64,000 nucleotides of DNA, taken from assembly GCF_958979055.1 (NCBI RefSeq), contig NC_084891.1, forward strand, positions 21,888,001 to 21,952,000, in the 5' to 3' direction. The position numbers and the translations under genes were made by a program. Of this stretch, positions 46,151 through 57,213 are shown piece after piece. Positions within the stretch are counted from its first letter, which is position 1, and each line of letters opens with the position of its first letter. Below the pieces are notes generated by a model that was not told where the DNA came from, did no database searches, and saw only the letters and a list, made by a program, of their open reading frames with translations. This DNA is from Alnus glutinosa (Eukaryota; Streptophyta; Magnoliopsida; Fagales; Betulaceae).

Positions 46151-46685
46151 CCAAAACTTAATTTTAACTGTTACATTATCTACACCTGTCTATTAAATGA
46201 CAAGGATGTGACCGTTGTAATCAGAAAAAACCTGAATTTGAGGGCCGTGAAAACCTTGGGCCCCTTCATGTCATGTCCAATCTTAGGTACTGTATATATA
46301 TATATATGGGACACATAAAAGAAAGGTCAAGTTGCCAACCATGTGGAACGAATCATATAAATTAAAGGTAAACTAGGCCTTAATAATAGCAATCCAACCT
46401 TCATTGGCTAAAGAGAAAAAGGGCGAAAATCTTATCCTTTTTATGTTTATTGAGCTTTTTCCGGCGACAAATTGGGTTAGTTCTCCTATGCTACTTACTT
46501 TCTCTACTTTTTTAACTTTATTTCTATTTCTTTTTTATTTTTTATTTTTGAATATCCAAGAAGAGTAATGGTTTTTATATAACACTTATCTATCTCAAAG
46601 TGCTAACATTACCGGTTCAATTAATTTTTGATTTTTTTTTTTTTAACAATAATTGATTTAAAAGTTGGTTAGAATTACCACATAG
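45960..46685. other. Intergenic with two (TA)n tracts
   Basis: (TA)n at about 46118-46145 and 46294-46307. No gene seen. Confidence 0.5.
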
Positions 46686-46689
46686 CATT

Positions 46690-47310
46690 GTAAGTAAATG
46701 TACATGAAAGTGGATATTAACCGCTCGCATCCGCTATCCGCACATGCGGATGAGGTTAGCAAAAATATTATTTGCATGTGCGGATGCAGATAGCGGTTTT
46801 TGTACATCCTATAGTTAATATATTCAATACAACACAACGCCATCAACATCCACTTATGAATGTGTTATATTTAGATAATTTTTAATTTTTTATGTTTTAT
46901 ATATATATGTTGGATTTGTATTTTCTTTTTTTAATGTTTGCTGGCTTGATTATTATGCTAATCGAATCATGGATAAAAAAAACATAAGGGTGTTTATTGT
47001 GAGCATTGATTATTATGAATATTTTGAAATCGTATCTACCATCCCTTTTTTTTCTTAGTTCTACATATTTTCGGTGTTGCATTATATTTTTTAAGTAAGC
47101 CCAAAAAACTAAAAATTGGCCAAAATTATTTTTAAAACCTTTTTAAATAGAATCATTACCTATTTGCTGATAGCGAATAACAACCGCACTTAATAACTGT
47201 GCCGATGTAGATAGTAAAAATATTATGCGGATGCAAATATCTAAAAGTAGCATCCGTATTTTGCAGATGCAGGTGTTGATATTGCAAATAACTGCATTCG
47301 CATTTACATC
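46690..47310. mobile_element. hAT-like region with GCGGATGCGGATAG motifs
   Basis: Two clusters of GCATCCGC/GCGGATGC/AACCGC motifs, at 46715-46810 and 47165-47300, lie around an AT-rich centre. They look like the two subterminal arrays of one non-autonomous hAT-type element. TGTACAT occurs at the left and TTTGTACATCC inside. Ends not resolved. Confidence 0.45.
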
Positions 47311-49943
47311 AGTAATTATAAGATTATAGTTAGTGATCAAATTAAAATATAATTTCTAAGTTACAATATATTATATATAATTTTGAGCATTACTCTACCT
47401 ATAAGCGCCATCACCATGTAAATTATAGAAAAGAGGCTTGCTTTTTTTCTTCTTCCTCGATCAAGTAACGTTAGGAGGTGAATGGTGACTAGTGATGTAT
47501 ATATTTAGTCTCAATCTTATCTATCAAAAAGGGTGGAGAAAAAAAAAATTGAAAAAGATGTTTACTGCAGCTAGATATATAGATGCATAGGCACCTGCTT
47601 GAGCAATAATATTGTGTCGAAAACAAGAGAGCTTGAGCACTTACGACGTTAAAGGTTTAATCAACCTAAGTAATTTCGAAAAGTTTAAATCTTCATAATT
47701 AATGGGGATGAATTAAATAGTTGTCAGCAACATGCATGAGACAATTACTCAAGATTATAGTCCACCTTTGGAATATTACGTCTTGAGTTGATCATCTAAT
47801 GTACTTATTCTACTTCTAAATTTATGCCAAACAAAAAAATTAATAACCCTTAATTAAGGTTCATAATTGTCAAAGCTTGTATCAGGAAAGGTAAGAAAAA
47901 GTACCAATATATATAAGTAGCAATCATTAATTAGAAATGTGCTTCTACTTAAAGATCACTCAAGGGCATGTTTTTAATATATCTTAAATCTAATAACTAT
48001 CTCTCTAACTACTAGACTTTGTAGTCAAGTATAGCATCTCTCTATCTCAATCATATTGTATTAGGTGGCAGAATAATCAAATTAGCAGATCGAGTAGCAA
48101 ATACTGTGGCGGATGGAATAAATTCCAAGATCTATGAGTTATGTTGTTTTGTTAGAGCAATCTGGTATACTTTCTTGATTGATGAAGAAAAGTAAAATAT
48201 TTATCCACAAAAAAAATAAAAGTATCTCTCTATATGTTAAATCTAACAACCCACAATTGGAGGGCTACTCATCAAAGTAGAAAAGTATTAAATGAATAAC
48301 AACCACTAGAATTCTACTTCTATTCAAACGATCGATAGCTTTAAGTAGGTTAATGTCCTCTAACAAAATTGTGATTTCAATTAACTCGTTTTCTCTGACC
48401 TCTTTGTAGTCATGGCATGGATAAAAGATATATCCCTACATAATAATTTTTCTGCTCGATCGGATTGATATCAACTTAGCTTGGATAGTAAGTACTATAT
48501 ATCTACTTGAGCCTAAAATATATTTGGACATATGAATCTCATATGGACGCTTTTATTGGGTTTAACCTTAATTAGAAAGGATCCGGAAGAGAAATGAGGA
48601 GAAGTCTTCCGATCATATATTTAAGAATCATTAAAAAATTAAAATAAAAAAGAAAGAAAGAAGATCTTTGGTTGCTTCATGGATTTTTCACTTAATCGAT
48701 CGCATTTCATGCTGATCATGTCAATAATACTCAAATTGAGTACCAGTGCGGGCATTAATTCTGAGAATATATATGGTCTATCTTTTGATCGATGCTGTTT
48801 AGATACTAAAGTAACAGTTATATCGATCTATCACTGACAGCCCTAATTCTCACAACCTTTTCAATGCGAACTTATAATTCGCTGAAAAGGCTGGCCGATC
48901 GATTGTGTTGCCAATGCTGCTTACTGTGAACATTCCCCGGCCCGTACGGGCAATCTTTGAGTTGTGTGTATCAATACAATAAAACCCAGTAATTCCATCA
49001 TGAATTTGAAATGATTATGTAAATTCATACTTTATTGACAGCTTTAGAGTGGGAATTAATTGCGGGGATCAAAGATAAAATGCCACTCAGTACTGTACAT
49101 CTAGAGATCAGCAAAAGGTGATGCATGTACAAAAACTTTTAATAGAATTTGAGATGAGATATCGATGATCAGGTTAAGCTAGCAGGCAATCAAGATTGGC
49201 GCACTTCTTTTTCAATAATCTCTTCAAAAACCCATTAAGAACCACTGAAATAAGCAACAATTAATGGAATATTATGTAGCATAAAAATCAAATTAATCAT
49301 GTCTATACAGCATCTTAGATCTCTACTGTCATTATCACTTAGTACTATATGTCTATCATCTTTCTCTCTTCCATATATGGCTCAATAATGCTATAACTTC
49401 ACATCAGTTTCTTGCTCAAAACTGGCAGACTATAATAACACAGCCTGTGTAAGAAATACCGCACAATTGGTAACACATTAATTAATTGATACATTAAAAC
49501 ATATAATAATTACCTACGGAAGTATCGCCATATATAATAATTGCTACTAAACATTATACACTGTTTGATTCAAATCAGATTACTTTGCTGAAATTACTTT
49601 CATATGGGTTTGAAATATCGGATTTTCCTTATGTTTTTGTGAATTATGTATAGTCTCCGTTGTGTTTGAGAAAAAGTAGACCCTTTTGTTTGGCACTGTA
49701 AATACGAGTTCCCCACCCAAAAAAAAAAATCAAGCAATTTACATGAAATAATAGACATAAAAATGCAACGAAGAGGGAAAGGAAAGCTTTGGATTCACTT
49801 ATATATGATTCATCTGTACATTGCCTTTTACTATAACAGCTTTAATTATTTCTCCTTCAATTCATATCTAGCTAGTCTCGATCTCTTGCGAAATGAAAAT
49901 AGAAGAAAAATGATATAAATATAACAAAAATAAATAAATAAAG
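47311..49943. other. AT-rich intergenic region
   Basis: No gene, repeat array or RNA was recognised in 2.6 kb. The last few hundred bases before 49944 include the 3' UTR of the minus-strand HLH gene. Confidence 0.45.
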
Positions 49944-50501
49944 TTACTCGCTATTACGCTTGATAATTAGCTCGGGAGCAGTGGCTATACATCGCATTAC
50001 ATCAACCTGAGCTCGCAGATATGCAATATAATCTAGGGTTTCTTCGATCAAACAAATCTCATCCATGAATTCTCCCCCGGGCACGAGACTCTTGAGAACA
50101 TGTGTTCTTTTCTGAACTAATCTCTTTGCAATAGAGTTGGCCGCAAGAGACTTTTGAGGCACGCTTCTTCTTACTGATCTACAGCTCCTTTTCACGATCT
50201 TCTTGCTTCTCATCCTCACTGACATGGCTGAAACTTTCTTTAGCAATATTTCTGACTCCGGGCCCTGTAAGATTCTCTCGGCAAGGATTCTCTTATCACT
50301 CTCTCTTGAAGCGTTGGCAATGACGGCACGGCTCCATGAAGTTCTCCCGTTTCTTGCCGAAGCCATGGCTAAGTCCGCGGATAGCTTTATGGCCTTCTTT
50401 CTCTCCAAGATGCTCATGTTTTTGTTTGAAGAAGTACATCTTTGAAGACCCATTATCCATTTCTTGAGGAATTCTTGCTTGAGTGAGCTAGAGTTGAGCA
50501 T
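49944..50501 (-). CDS. IBH1-LIKE1-type HLH regulator
   Basis: 185-residue non-basic HLH protein of the IBH1/IBL1 group, nuclear repressors of cell elongation that act by binding bHLH activators in the brassinosteroid network. Residues 5-45 (SSLKQEFLKKWIMGLQ..ERKKAIKLSADLAMA) form the conserved N-terminal block of this group, and 52-60 carry TSWSRAVIA. A basic stretch (98-118) is followed by KRLVQKRTHVLKSLVPGGEFMDE (126-148), helix 2 LIEETLDYIAYLRAQVDVMR (151-170), and a short tail. The HLH basic region lacks the DNA-contact Glu. The start at 50501 is chosen because a 3' splice site (TTGTACAG) ends two bases before it and a GTAAGT donor lies at 50657, so a 155-bp intron separates it from an upstream exon. 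ATGs at 50528/50525 would lie in that intron. Confidence 0.85.
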   Translation of the reverse strand: MLNSSSLKQEFLKKWIMGLQRCTSSNKNMSILERKKAIKLSADLAMASARNGRTSWSRAVIANASRESDKRILAERILQGPESEILLKKVSAMSVRMRSKKIVKRSCRSVRRSVPQKSLAANSIAKRLVQKRTHVLKSLVPGGEFMDEICLIEETLDYIAYLRAQVDVMRCIATAPELIIKRNSE

Positions 50502-50502
50502 T

Positions 50503-50657
50503 CTGTACAATGAAAGAATTAACATCATATTTTGGCAAAAGGGTTTCCGTTTCTGACCATGAGAAGGATAGTTGAATAATATTGCTAGGGTTTTTTGCAG
50601 AATGAAAAATTATCACAACAAAGAAAGAAAGAAAAAAAATAAAAGAAGCACACTTAC
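50503..50657 (-). other. Intron in the 5' part of the IBL1-type gene
   Basis: Donor CAAG|GTAAGT and acceptor GTACAG|A on the minus strand. After splicing, the upstream exon is in frame with the main ORF: an ATG at 50701-50699 would add 15 residues (MIFSPLIRRRRTSSR). Whether that ATG is used is unknown. Confidence 0.7.
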
Positions 50658-50900
50658 CTTGATGAAGTTCTTCTCCGCCGGATAAGAGGAGAGAAAATCA
50701 TAAGAAGTATATGAGGGACAAGTTTTGGAGAGTGATGCAGTTCTACAGATCCAAGAAATCGTATCAGAAACACAGAGAGAAAAAGTGAGCGGAATGAGAA
50801 AGAGAAGAATGTGTAGAAATCCAATTTATGTTCACCAGGAAGGGAGTGGTGGGCCTTTGAGAGAAAGACACAGCACATGCAGGCACATGGTGTCAATGGC
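50658..50900 (-). promoter_or_regulatory. Probable 5' UTR exon of the IBL1-type gene
   Basis: Pyrimidine-rich leader (TTCTCTTTCTCATTCC.. CTTTTTCTCTCTGTG on the gene strand) just upstream of the donor site. The reading frame is open through most of it, but the composition is that of a plant leader and not of a protein. Confidence 0.5.
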
Positions 50901-50940
50901 CCACCACCCCAACCCTAGAGAATAACAAAAAAAAGAAAAA

Positions 50941-51664
50941 AAAAAATCATGTATTTTTAGTATAAAGAATAAAGGTTCCCTTAATGTAATTCAAACCTAA
51001 CATCGAATACAAACAAAAGTCACTAGAAGGATCACATAGTTCATGAGTGTGTAAAGTGGCCCCTATATCTATGGAAATTGGGGTGGAAGAGAATGCACAG
51101 ATTAATTAGTGAAATTTTTGCAATAAGTAGTACGTGTTGAAGGAATGAACTTTATGGAAAAAGAAAAACATTTTTTCATAAAATTTTGGAACACTCAATT
51201 TTTTTTTTTAATAGATATATTAACCATAAATCTATAATTAGAGCAGTAGAAAAGGATAAATATTAGAAAATAGGTGAAGCAAGTTTTGTAAGAGAGAGAG
51301 AGAGAGAGAGAGAGAAGACAAGATCTTGAGTTATTTAACCTCAGATGCCTATGTCTACCGCGCACTAATTGTGATTGTAAGCATATATAGAACGAAATCT
51401 CATGGATTCTGACATCCCTTTAAACTTAAGGTGAAAGGAACAATAAATTGGAGTATTTTTTTAGGTGATTTGGCCCTTTAGAGACTTACGTCTATTGTGC
51501 TAATGCCCAATAAGATTACATTTTGATAATTTAATTGAATTTACTTGTGTAACAATGGAGATATTTACATAGACTGTCAAGACAATGCTTACTAAGAAAA
51601 GTATCTAATAAATAAATTTTATGGATTCTATTATAAGGGTATATCTAACAAATCTAACCATAGC
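50941..51664. other. Intergenic, upstream of IBL1-type gene
   Basis: Contains a (GA)n tract at about 51293-51315. No gene seen. Confidence 0.5.
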
Positions 51665-51905
51665 TATAATTAATTGGAAAGAAATTTCCTACAAATCACA
51701 TTTCATACAACCCAGATATAAGATTGACATGTGTTCCTTGGCATGTGAGAAACACATGTTTTAATAGCATGTGCTTCTCACATGCTTTTTTAATAGTATT
51801 AATAAAAAAAACATGTGTTCCTCACATGTTTAAATGAAACATACCACTCTTATATGTGGATTGTATGAAATTTCCTACAAACCGGTTTGTAGGAAATTTA
51901 TGTCC
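51665..51905. mobile_element. MITE ending in a 32-bp perfect palindrome (copy 1)
   Basis: Inverted arms AAATTTCCTACAAATC..ATAAGATTGACATGTG and CATATAAGAGTGG(inverse).. flank ACATGTG/CACATGT-rich DNA. At the right end, 51868-51899 is a perfect 32-bp palindrome centred on ACCGGT. Related to the copy at 58.1 kb. Confidence 0.75.
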
Positions 51906-51924
51906 TAATTAAAATAAGTCATTT

Positions 51925-52255
51925 GGGCAATAACCGCTAACCGGATAACCGCATAACTACCTAGGTTAGTTGTAGTTACCGGTTATAAAAATTTAGAAAA
52001 CCGGTTAATAACCGGATAACCGGTATATGTATATATATATATATATATTAAATTAAAATTAAGTATAAGATGAAACTTCAAGTTAAAAATTTCTAAACTA
52101 TAGTCCTTTACCAAAAAATGCTATCCTAACGAAAATCACAACTGAAACCAGTAGACCAGTTGCGGTTCCTCCCTTCTTCACAACAATTTATGAATAGTGG
52201 TTACCAGTTAATAACTACATAACCACCAGTTGCTAATAACCACAACCACAACCGA
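51925..52255. mobile_element. hAT-like fragment with AACCGG/CCGGTT motifs
   Basis: AACCGCTAACCGGATAACCGC at the left and ..AACCACAACCACAACCG at the right, with a (TA)n tract at about 52024-52048. Subterminal-type motif arrays as in the other hAT-like fragments of the window. Confidence 0.45.
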
Positions 52256-52598
52256 AAGATAATCAAAAGTAGAGACGTGGTTTTCCATGAGAATCAAACA
52301 TTTATATTGGCAGACTTTGAGAAATCTGAAAGGTCAAGACGCGTCGTTGAAGGTGTTTTTGGCCTTACACTTGTCTCGTCTTCTCCAAATAGTGCCACTC
52401 ACAAGAAAGAGACATGAGTTGGAAACCATGACGGTGAGTCAGTAGTTGTTGATAAGGGTGATGCATTAGACATATAGAGTGTTGAGCAGGGGGAGCAATC
52501 TACTCCACCAGAACCTAAAGTTAGGAGGTCTACCACGAAGCATCGTGCATCAACTAGATACCCTAATTCTGATTATGCTTTATTTACTGATGAGGGGG

Positions 52599-55500
52599 TG
52601 TGACGATCCATTTTTTTTTTTTAAAAAAAAAAAAAAAAACATAAATGAGTCATCACAGTAGCACGATAACATGTCGCTCAGCCAATATACGGTACACACT
52701 CTATAACATGTATCTGATATATCATAATTACATAATATATGTAGCGGAATACAAAAATCTAACTACGGAAGTCAACATCATAATCATAAACTGTCCATTA
52801 CACAAGAGCCAATTAATGTCTATATGTTTAAGGCTTAAGCATAAGTTATACATACAAAAGAATGGCTACATCTAAGTGTTACAAGTCACACTAGCCATAT
52901 ACAAAATATACAAAAAGGGACCATCCGAGTCCGACACCCATACGACTTAAACGACGTGCTTAGTCGTAGTACTCCACATAGTATGCAACAGAGTCATCCT
53001 TCGTATCACTAGTACTTGCATCCAAAGAAGCTCTATCTATATATGGTTGTGATGATAGCCACATCCGTATAGGTGAGAGTGTGAATTCACCGCCTCAATA
53101 AGAAGTGCCTAGGCCTTAGTAGTATAAAACTCACTAAGTATACAATATACACAAACATAAATGCATGCAGGGTTCAACAGCATTATTCACAAATTATTAA
53201 ATTCACATAACAACACATTATCAAGTATAAGTCACGCTCTTCATTACACACTTATAGATTATCATGGTTTCTACTAACAATATTCCACGCATACCATAAG
53301 CAATACTCCAAATTTTTACCAACTCCGCAGTTAGGGGCTACAACCCTAGGCTTACGCATAGAACCCAAGAATACCAACTCACATGTGCTAGAGCTACGAC
53401 TCTAAGCTTACCATAACACCGCCCGTAAAGATGCTACCCGCAAGGCACACAACACACAAGTGCTAGAGCTACAACTCTAGGTTTACCTTTATCAACACCG
53501 CCTGTAAAGCTACTACCTGCAGAGCACACAACTCACAAGTGCTAGAGCTACAACTCTAGGCTTACCTCTATCAACATCGGCCGTAAAGCTACAAGTTGCA
53601 GGGCACACAACTCACAAGTGCTAGAGCTACGACTCTAGGCTTACCGTCAACACCGCCCGTAAAGCTACAACCTGCAGGGCACACCTTTCACGAGTGCTAG
53701 AGCTACAATTCTAGGCTTACTACACATCTTAGCCAATAGCTGCTACCCTATGGCCTACCACTATGCAAGATACTACAACACTAGACTTACCATCTAACAA
53801 CTACAGGGTTCTCATAATACAAAAGCATATATCCACATTATATACATATTATCACATATGTATTCCCAAACATTTTTCTTTCAACACATACCACATTCCA
53901 CAACACAATCCCATTTATAACATAATCTCATGCTACTCAAATCATCCATCCAACATCATATTATCATCACAAATTCTCAATCTAATAATTCTCAATTCAA
54001 TCACACACAATATATATATATCAATTATCATGTTATCCATTCACATGTAGTTATATATATATATATATATATAGATCAATTATCATGTTATCCATTCACA
54101 TGTAGTTTCATGCATGTCTCTATATTATCTCATTATCATATTTTCATTCACAATACAAATCTCGCATTCTTCAATCTCAATTCATCAATATATATCATAT
54201 TCACAACACAAATCTCATGCATTCTTCAATATCAATTTATCAACATATTTTATTTTCACAATATAATTCATAATTACTTATACCAAATCATCATCGTAGA
54301 GTTAACATTAAATTAAACCAAACATAGCAATTCATATATCTAAATTCCTAAGGTCCCTCAGTGAGTAGAGAATACTCACCTGCCCGCGCGGATATCAAGC
54401 TTAACCAAACTTTCTAATCAACTTCTCGCAATGTGCCACTGTAAAAACAATATATTGCACAATTTAATACTCTAAATAATTTAACATCCTAATTAGCACT
54501 TGAATCGCTCAAGGCTAAACTGTTGAAAAACCTATAATATTTTAAGGGTCCCAATTACACACCCATAAAAATTACTCACTAATTTTACCTACAACACCAC
54601 TAACCCAAAACACTTATTTAGGATTAGAAATTAAAATCACCACCTTTAAATAATTACCTATAACATTAAATGTTAACCCAAATTATATTCATTAATCAAT
54701 AGATTATTTTCACTTACATTTTCTAAATAACATTAACCCTAAAATTATATTCACTAATATTTTTACAAAACCCATAGCTAATTTGAGATTAATCATCATA
54801 ATTACCACAATTAATCTATAAATTAGTAATATAGGTTTTAAACACTCAAAAACCCCCCAAATTAATTTAACCCGACCAAAAAATTGGGGTTTCCAATCTT
54901 AAACCCAAAATTTATTTTACTATCCCATAACATAATATTGCTATTTAAACACTAATAACAATAACCCATAAGGTTTCCTTAGGGTTAGGCACAAAAAATC
55001 ACAATTAAAATACATAACCCAAAAGTTAGGGTTTAGGAAACTTACCAAAATTCACCCAAATGAAATCCAACACTTGGTGAACATTTAGGGAACTCCAAAC
55101 CGTGCAAATCCTAAAGAATAACAAGATTAAACTCACATTTATAAGATTTAACCAAAATCTTCAAAACATGAGTTTAACGAAAATACCTCAAACCAATCAG
55201 TAAAAACGTAAATCGGGCTTCGTAGATCACGTTTTAGAAGTCAAAATTGAGTTTAGACGGTCGGATCTCCATGGATCAGCATTTCAAGATGAAAAACCGA
55301 GAGAGAGAGGAGAGAATTTTCGGAGGAGCCGAGAAGAAATGGGCGATCTGCCCATTTTAATTTAGGTCCCGTCCAAACGTACCTCAAGTGTCGTCCGAAC
55401 GTGCGTCCCTTTAGTGGACGTGCGCCCAAAGGCATGCTGTCCGGACGCATCAGGTTTGGCGTCCAGATGCGTGACCATTTAATATTTATTTATTTATTTT

Positions 55501-55640
55501 CTTTCTATTTTCTTCAATTCTTGAACTTTAAAAATTATTCACTGTGCGTCCTATTGTATTTTCGAGTCATCTAATTAATCTTAGTCGTTTATGCATTCAA
55601 TTTTATTCTTAAAGCGTAATTTAAAATTCGGGACATTATA
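52599..55640. mobile_element. 3,042-bp LTR-like insertion (TG..TA) with GGGGG TSD
   Basis: Begins TGTGACGATCC and ends CGGGACATTATA. It is flanked by GGGGG at 52594-52598 and 55641-55645, a 5-bp duplication as made by retroviral-type integrases. No protein domain is visible inside. It contains a 76-79 bp tandem repeat (53386-53760), an AC/AT-rich middle and, near its end, CGTCCGGACGC/CGTCCGAACG motifs like those of other LTRs here. Most likely a solo LTR or non-autonomous LTR element; a pair of internal LTRs was not found. Confidence 0.7.
53386..53760 (+). repeat. Tandem repeat, about 4.7 copies of 74-79 bp
   Basis: Units begin GTGCTAGAGCTACAACTCTAGG and continue TTACC..CAACACCGCCCGTAAAGCTAC..TGCAGGGCACACAACTCACAA. 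Copies start near 53386, 53460, 53539, 53618 and 53694; a more diverged partial copy precedes them. The motif CTAGAGCTACAACTCTAG is itself nearly palindromic. Confidence 0.85.
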
Positions 55641-56100
55641 GGGGGAGCCATAGAACTTTGAGGAAGTACAGTCTCATATGAACAAACAGAGATGGATGAA
55701 GGCTATGCAAGAAGAGATGGATTCCTTATAGAAGAAAAACACTTATGAGTTGGTAAAGCTTCCTAAGTAGGTGTTCAAGCTAAAGAAAAATGGTGAAAAC
55801 TATTGAAGCACATTGATGTGAAATACCATTAGCTACGACATGTAGTAGTGGATATGTTTGAGTCAAAGTGAGAAGATATCATATGACATGATGATACCAT
55901 TTTTTGAGTATACATGTGTGAGTATAAAAAGATTGAGTCCCACATTAGAAATATGCATAAGTATAAGTGGTTAATATAGCATAATTGGATCAAACCCATA
56001 TGTTTAAGCTTTTTGGTTAATGGTGTCCCAATATGTTATATTATGGTCTCATTGAAAGACTCTCTAAGGTGTCAATCTCACTAACAAGTGGCACCAGATC

Positions 56101-56435
56101 CAATGGTTATGTGTGGCATGGTGGATGAGTACAAGCACAGACAAGGGTCCCTAGAGTATGGAAAATTGTGCAAGGTGCGAGCATGAATGAGGGTGCCTAG
56201 TAAGGGAAAAAGGTTCATGGCATGGACACAAATAAGAGTCGTTAAAGTAGGGATAAAGGTACAAAGTATAGGTATAGACAAAGGGTCCCTGGAGTAAAGG
56301 GCAAAGGTTCATACCACGGGAACTAACGAAAGTCCTTAGAATAGGTTTCAAGGGTACAAGTTGCGGGCATGGATGACGATACCTAAAGCAATGGGTAAAG
56401 GTTCATGGCACGAGCAAAAACAAGTCCCTAGAGCA
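56101..56435 (+). repeat. Degenerate tandem repeat inside the LTR element
   Basis: Units of about 50-60 bp built on AAAGGTTCATGGCACGGGCA and AAACAAGGGTCCCTAGAGTA, six or so copies, resuming after the LINE at 56875. Confidence 0.65.
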
Positions 56436-56874
56436 TGGTCATGGCAGCTGCCATTCTCAGCAACTCCAATGGAAACATATTTACTGCTCTTTCTAGGAAA
56501 CATGCCTCAATGGATGCTAATATTCGAGAAGCTTTTGTTGCTTCTTTAGCTATCATTCTAGCCAGCTCTTTCGGTTACAGCTCCTTAATACTTGATGGTG
56601 ACTCCCTCACGATCATATCAATGATCAACAATGCCTCGTCCTTCTTGTATTGGAACTTCTCCTCGATCATTGGAGACATTGCAGCAACTCGAATGCTTTC
56701 GCATTTGGACCGCTACAAAAGTCTCCTGTAATATTTTTGGTAGCATTCCCATTACTTATCCTTTTTTATCTGTTGTTCATATCAATAGTGGGAATGACCC
56801 TTTGGTGTAATCTCTTTGTATTTCCTTTTCCCTTTTCCTCAGTTTGAATAGGAAAACAAAAAAACAAAAAATAA
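56436..56874 (+). pseudogene. 5'-truncated LINE with RNase H end, 14-bp TSD
   Basis: Frame 56435-56731 encodes the RVT_3/RNase H-like C-terminus of plant LINEs: NSNGNIFTALSRKHASMDAN, EAFVASLAIILAS, SLILDGDSLTIISMIN, FLYWNFSSIIGDI. The acidic DGDS and the E of REAF are the expected RNase H positions. It ends in a short A-rich tail. Flanks AAGTCCCTAGAGCA (56422-56435) and AAGTCCCTAAAGTA (56875-56888) look like a 14-bp duplication with two changes, but they are also part of the host tandem repeat, so this is less certain than elsewhere. Confidence 0.75.
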
Positions 56875-57213
56875 AAGTCCCTAAAGTAGGGGCAAATGTG
56901 CTAATTCACGCGGCAAATCCAAATAGTACATGAGTGATCTTAGAGAAGGCCCATAAGATTGATAAAAAATTTCATTTGAGGGGGAATGTGTCAATGTGGT
57001 GATGAACTCACATGTGAGAGGAAGATTGTTGAGTATAGACTTATGAGTATAAAAAGATTGAGTCCCAAACTGAAAATGTATCACAAGTGTAAGTCGTTAA
57101 TATAGTATAGTTGAGTCCAAACTCATAAGCTTAAGCTTTTGGATTGAGTGGTGTTTCAATTTGCTAGATTATAGTCTCGCTAAAAGGCTCCCAAGATGTT
57201 AATCTCCTTAATA

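Larger units (their letters stand above)
52330..55870 (+). pseudogene. Copia pol fragment split by a 3.0-kb insertion
   Basis: Left part (to 52598) reads ..EQGEQSTPPEPKVRRSTTKHRAS.. and ALFTDEG, the hinge between integrase and reverse transcriptase in Ty1/Copia polyproteins. Right part (from 55646) reads EP.NFEEVQSHMNKQRWMKAM, QEEMDSL and NTYELVKLP, the start of the RVT_2 reverse transcriptase. The frame passes exactly from DEG to EP once the insert and one GGGGG copy are disregarded. Stop codons in both parts show it was already dead or decayed afterwards. Confidence 0.8.
55902..57213 (+). mobile_element. Small non-autonomous LTR element (~1.3 kb)
   Basis: Direct repeats of about 185 bp at 55902-56086 and 57027-57213 share GAGTATAAAAAGATTGAGTCCCA, GTTAATATAG(C/T)ATA and TTTAAGCTTTTGG. 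The left copy ends CTAACA followed by GTGGCACCAGATC, a diverged methionine-tRNA primer site (9 of 12 match TGGTATCAGAGC). The right copy is preceded by GTGAGAGGAAGAT, a polypurine tract, and starts TGTTGAG. The interior is a degenerate tandem repeat without coding capacity and carries a LINE insertion. No clear target duplication. Confidence 0.65.

Noticed and set aside
53230..53770. Regularly spaced repeats examined as a possible CRISPR-like array
   Set aside because: Units are contiguous 74-79 bp tandem copies with no unique spacers, in a plant genome within an LTR-like insert.
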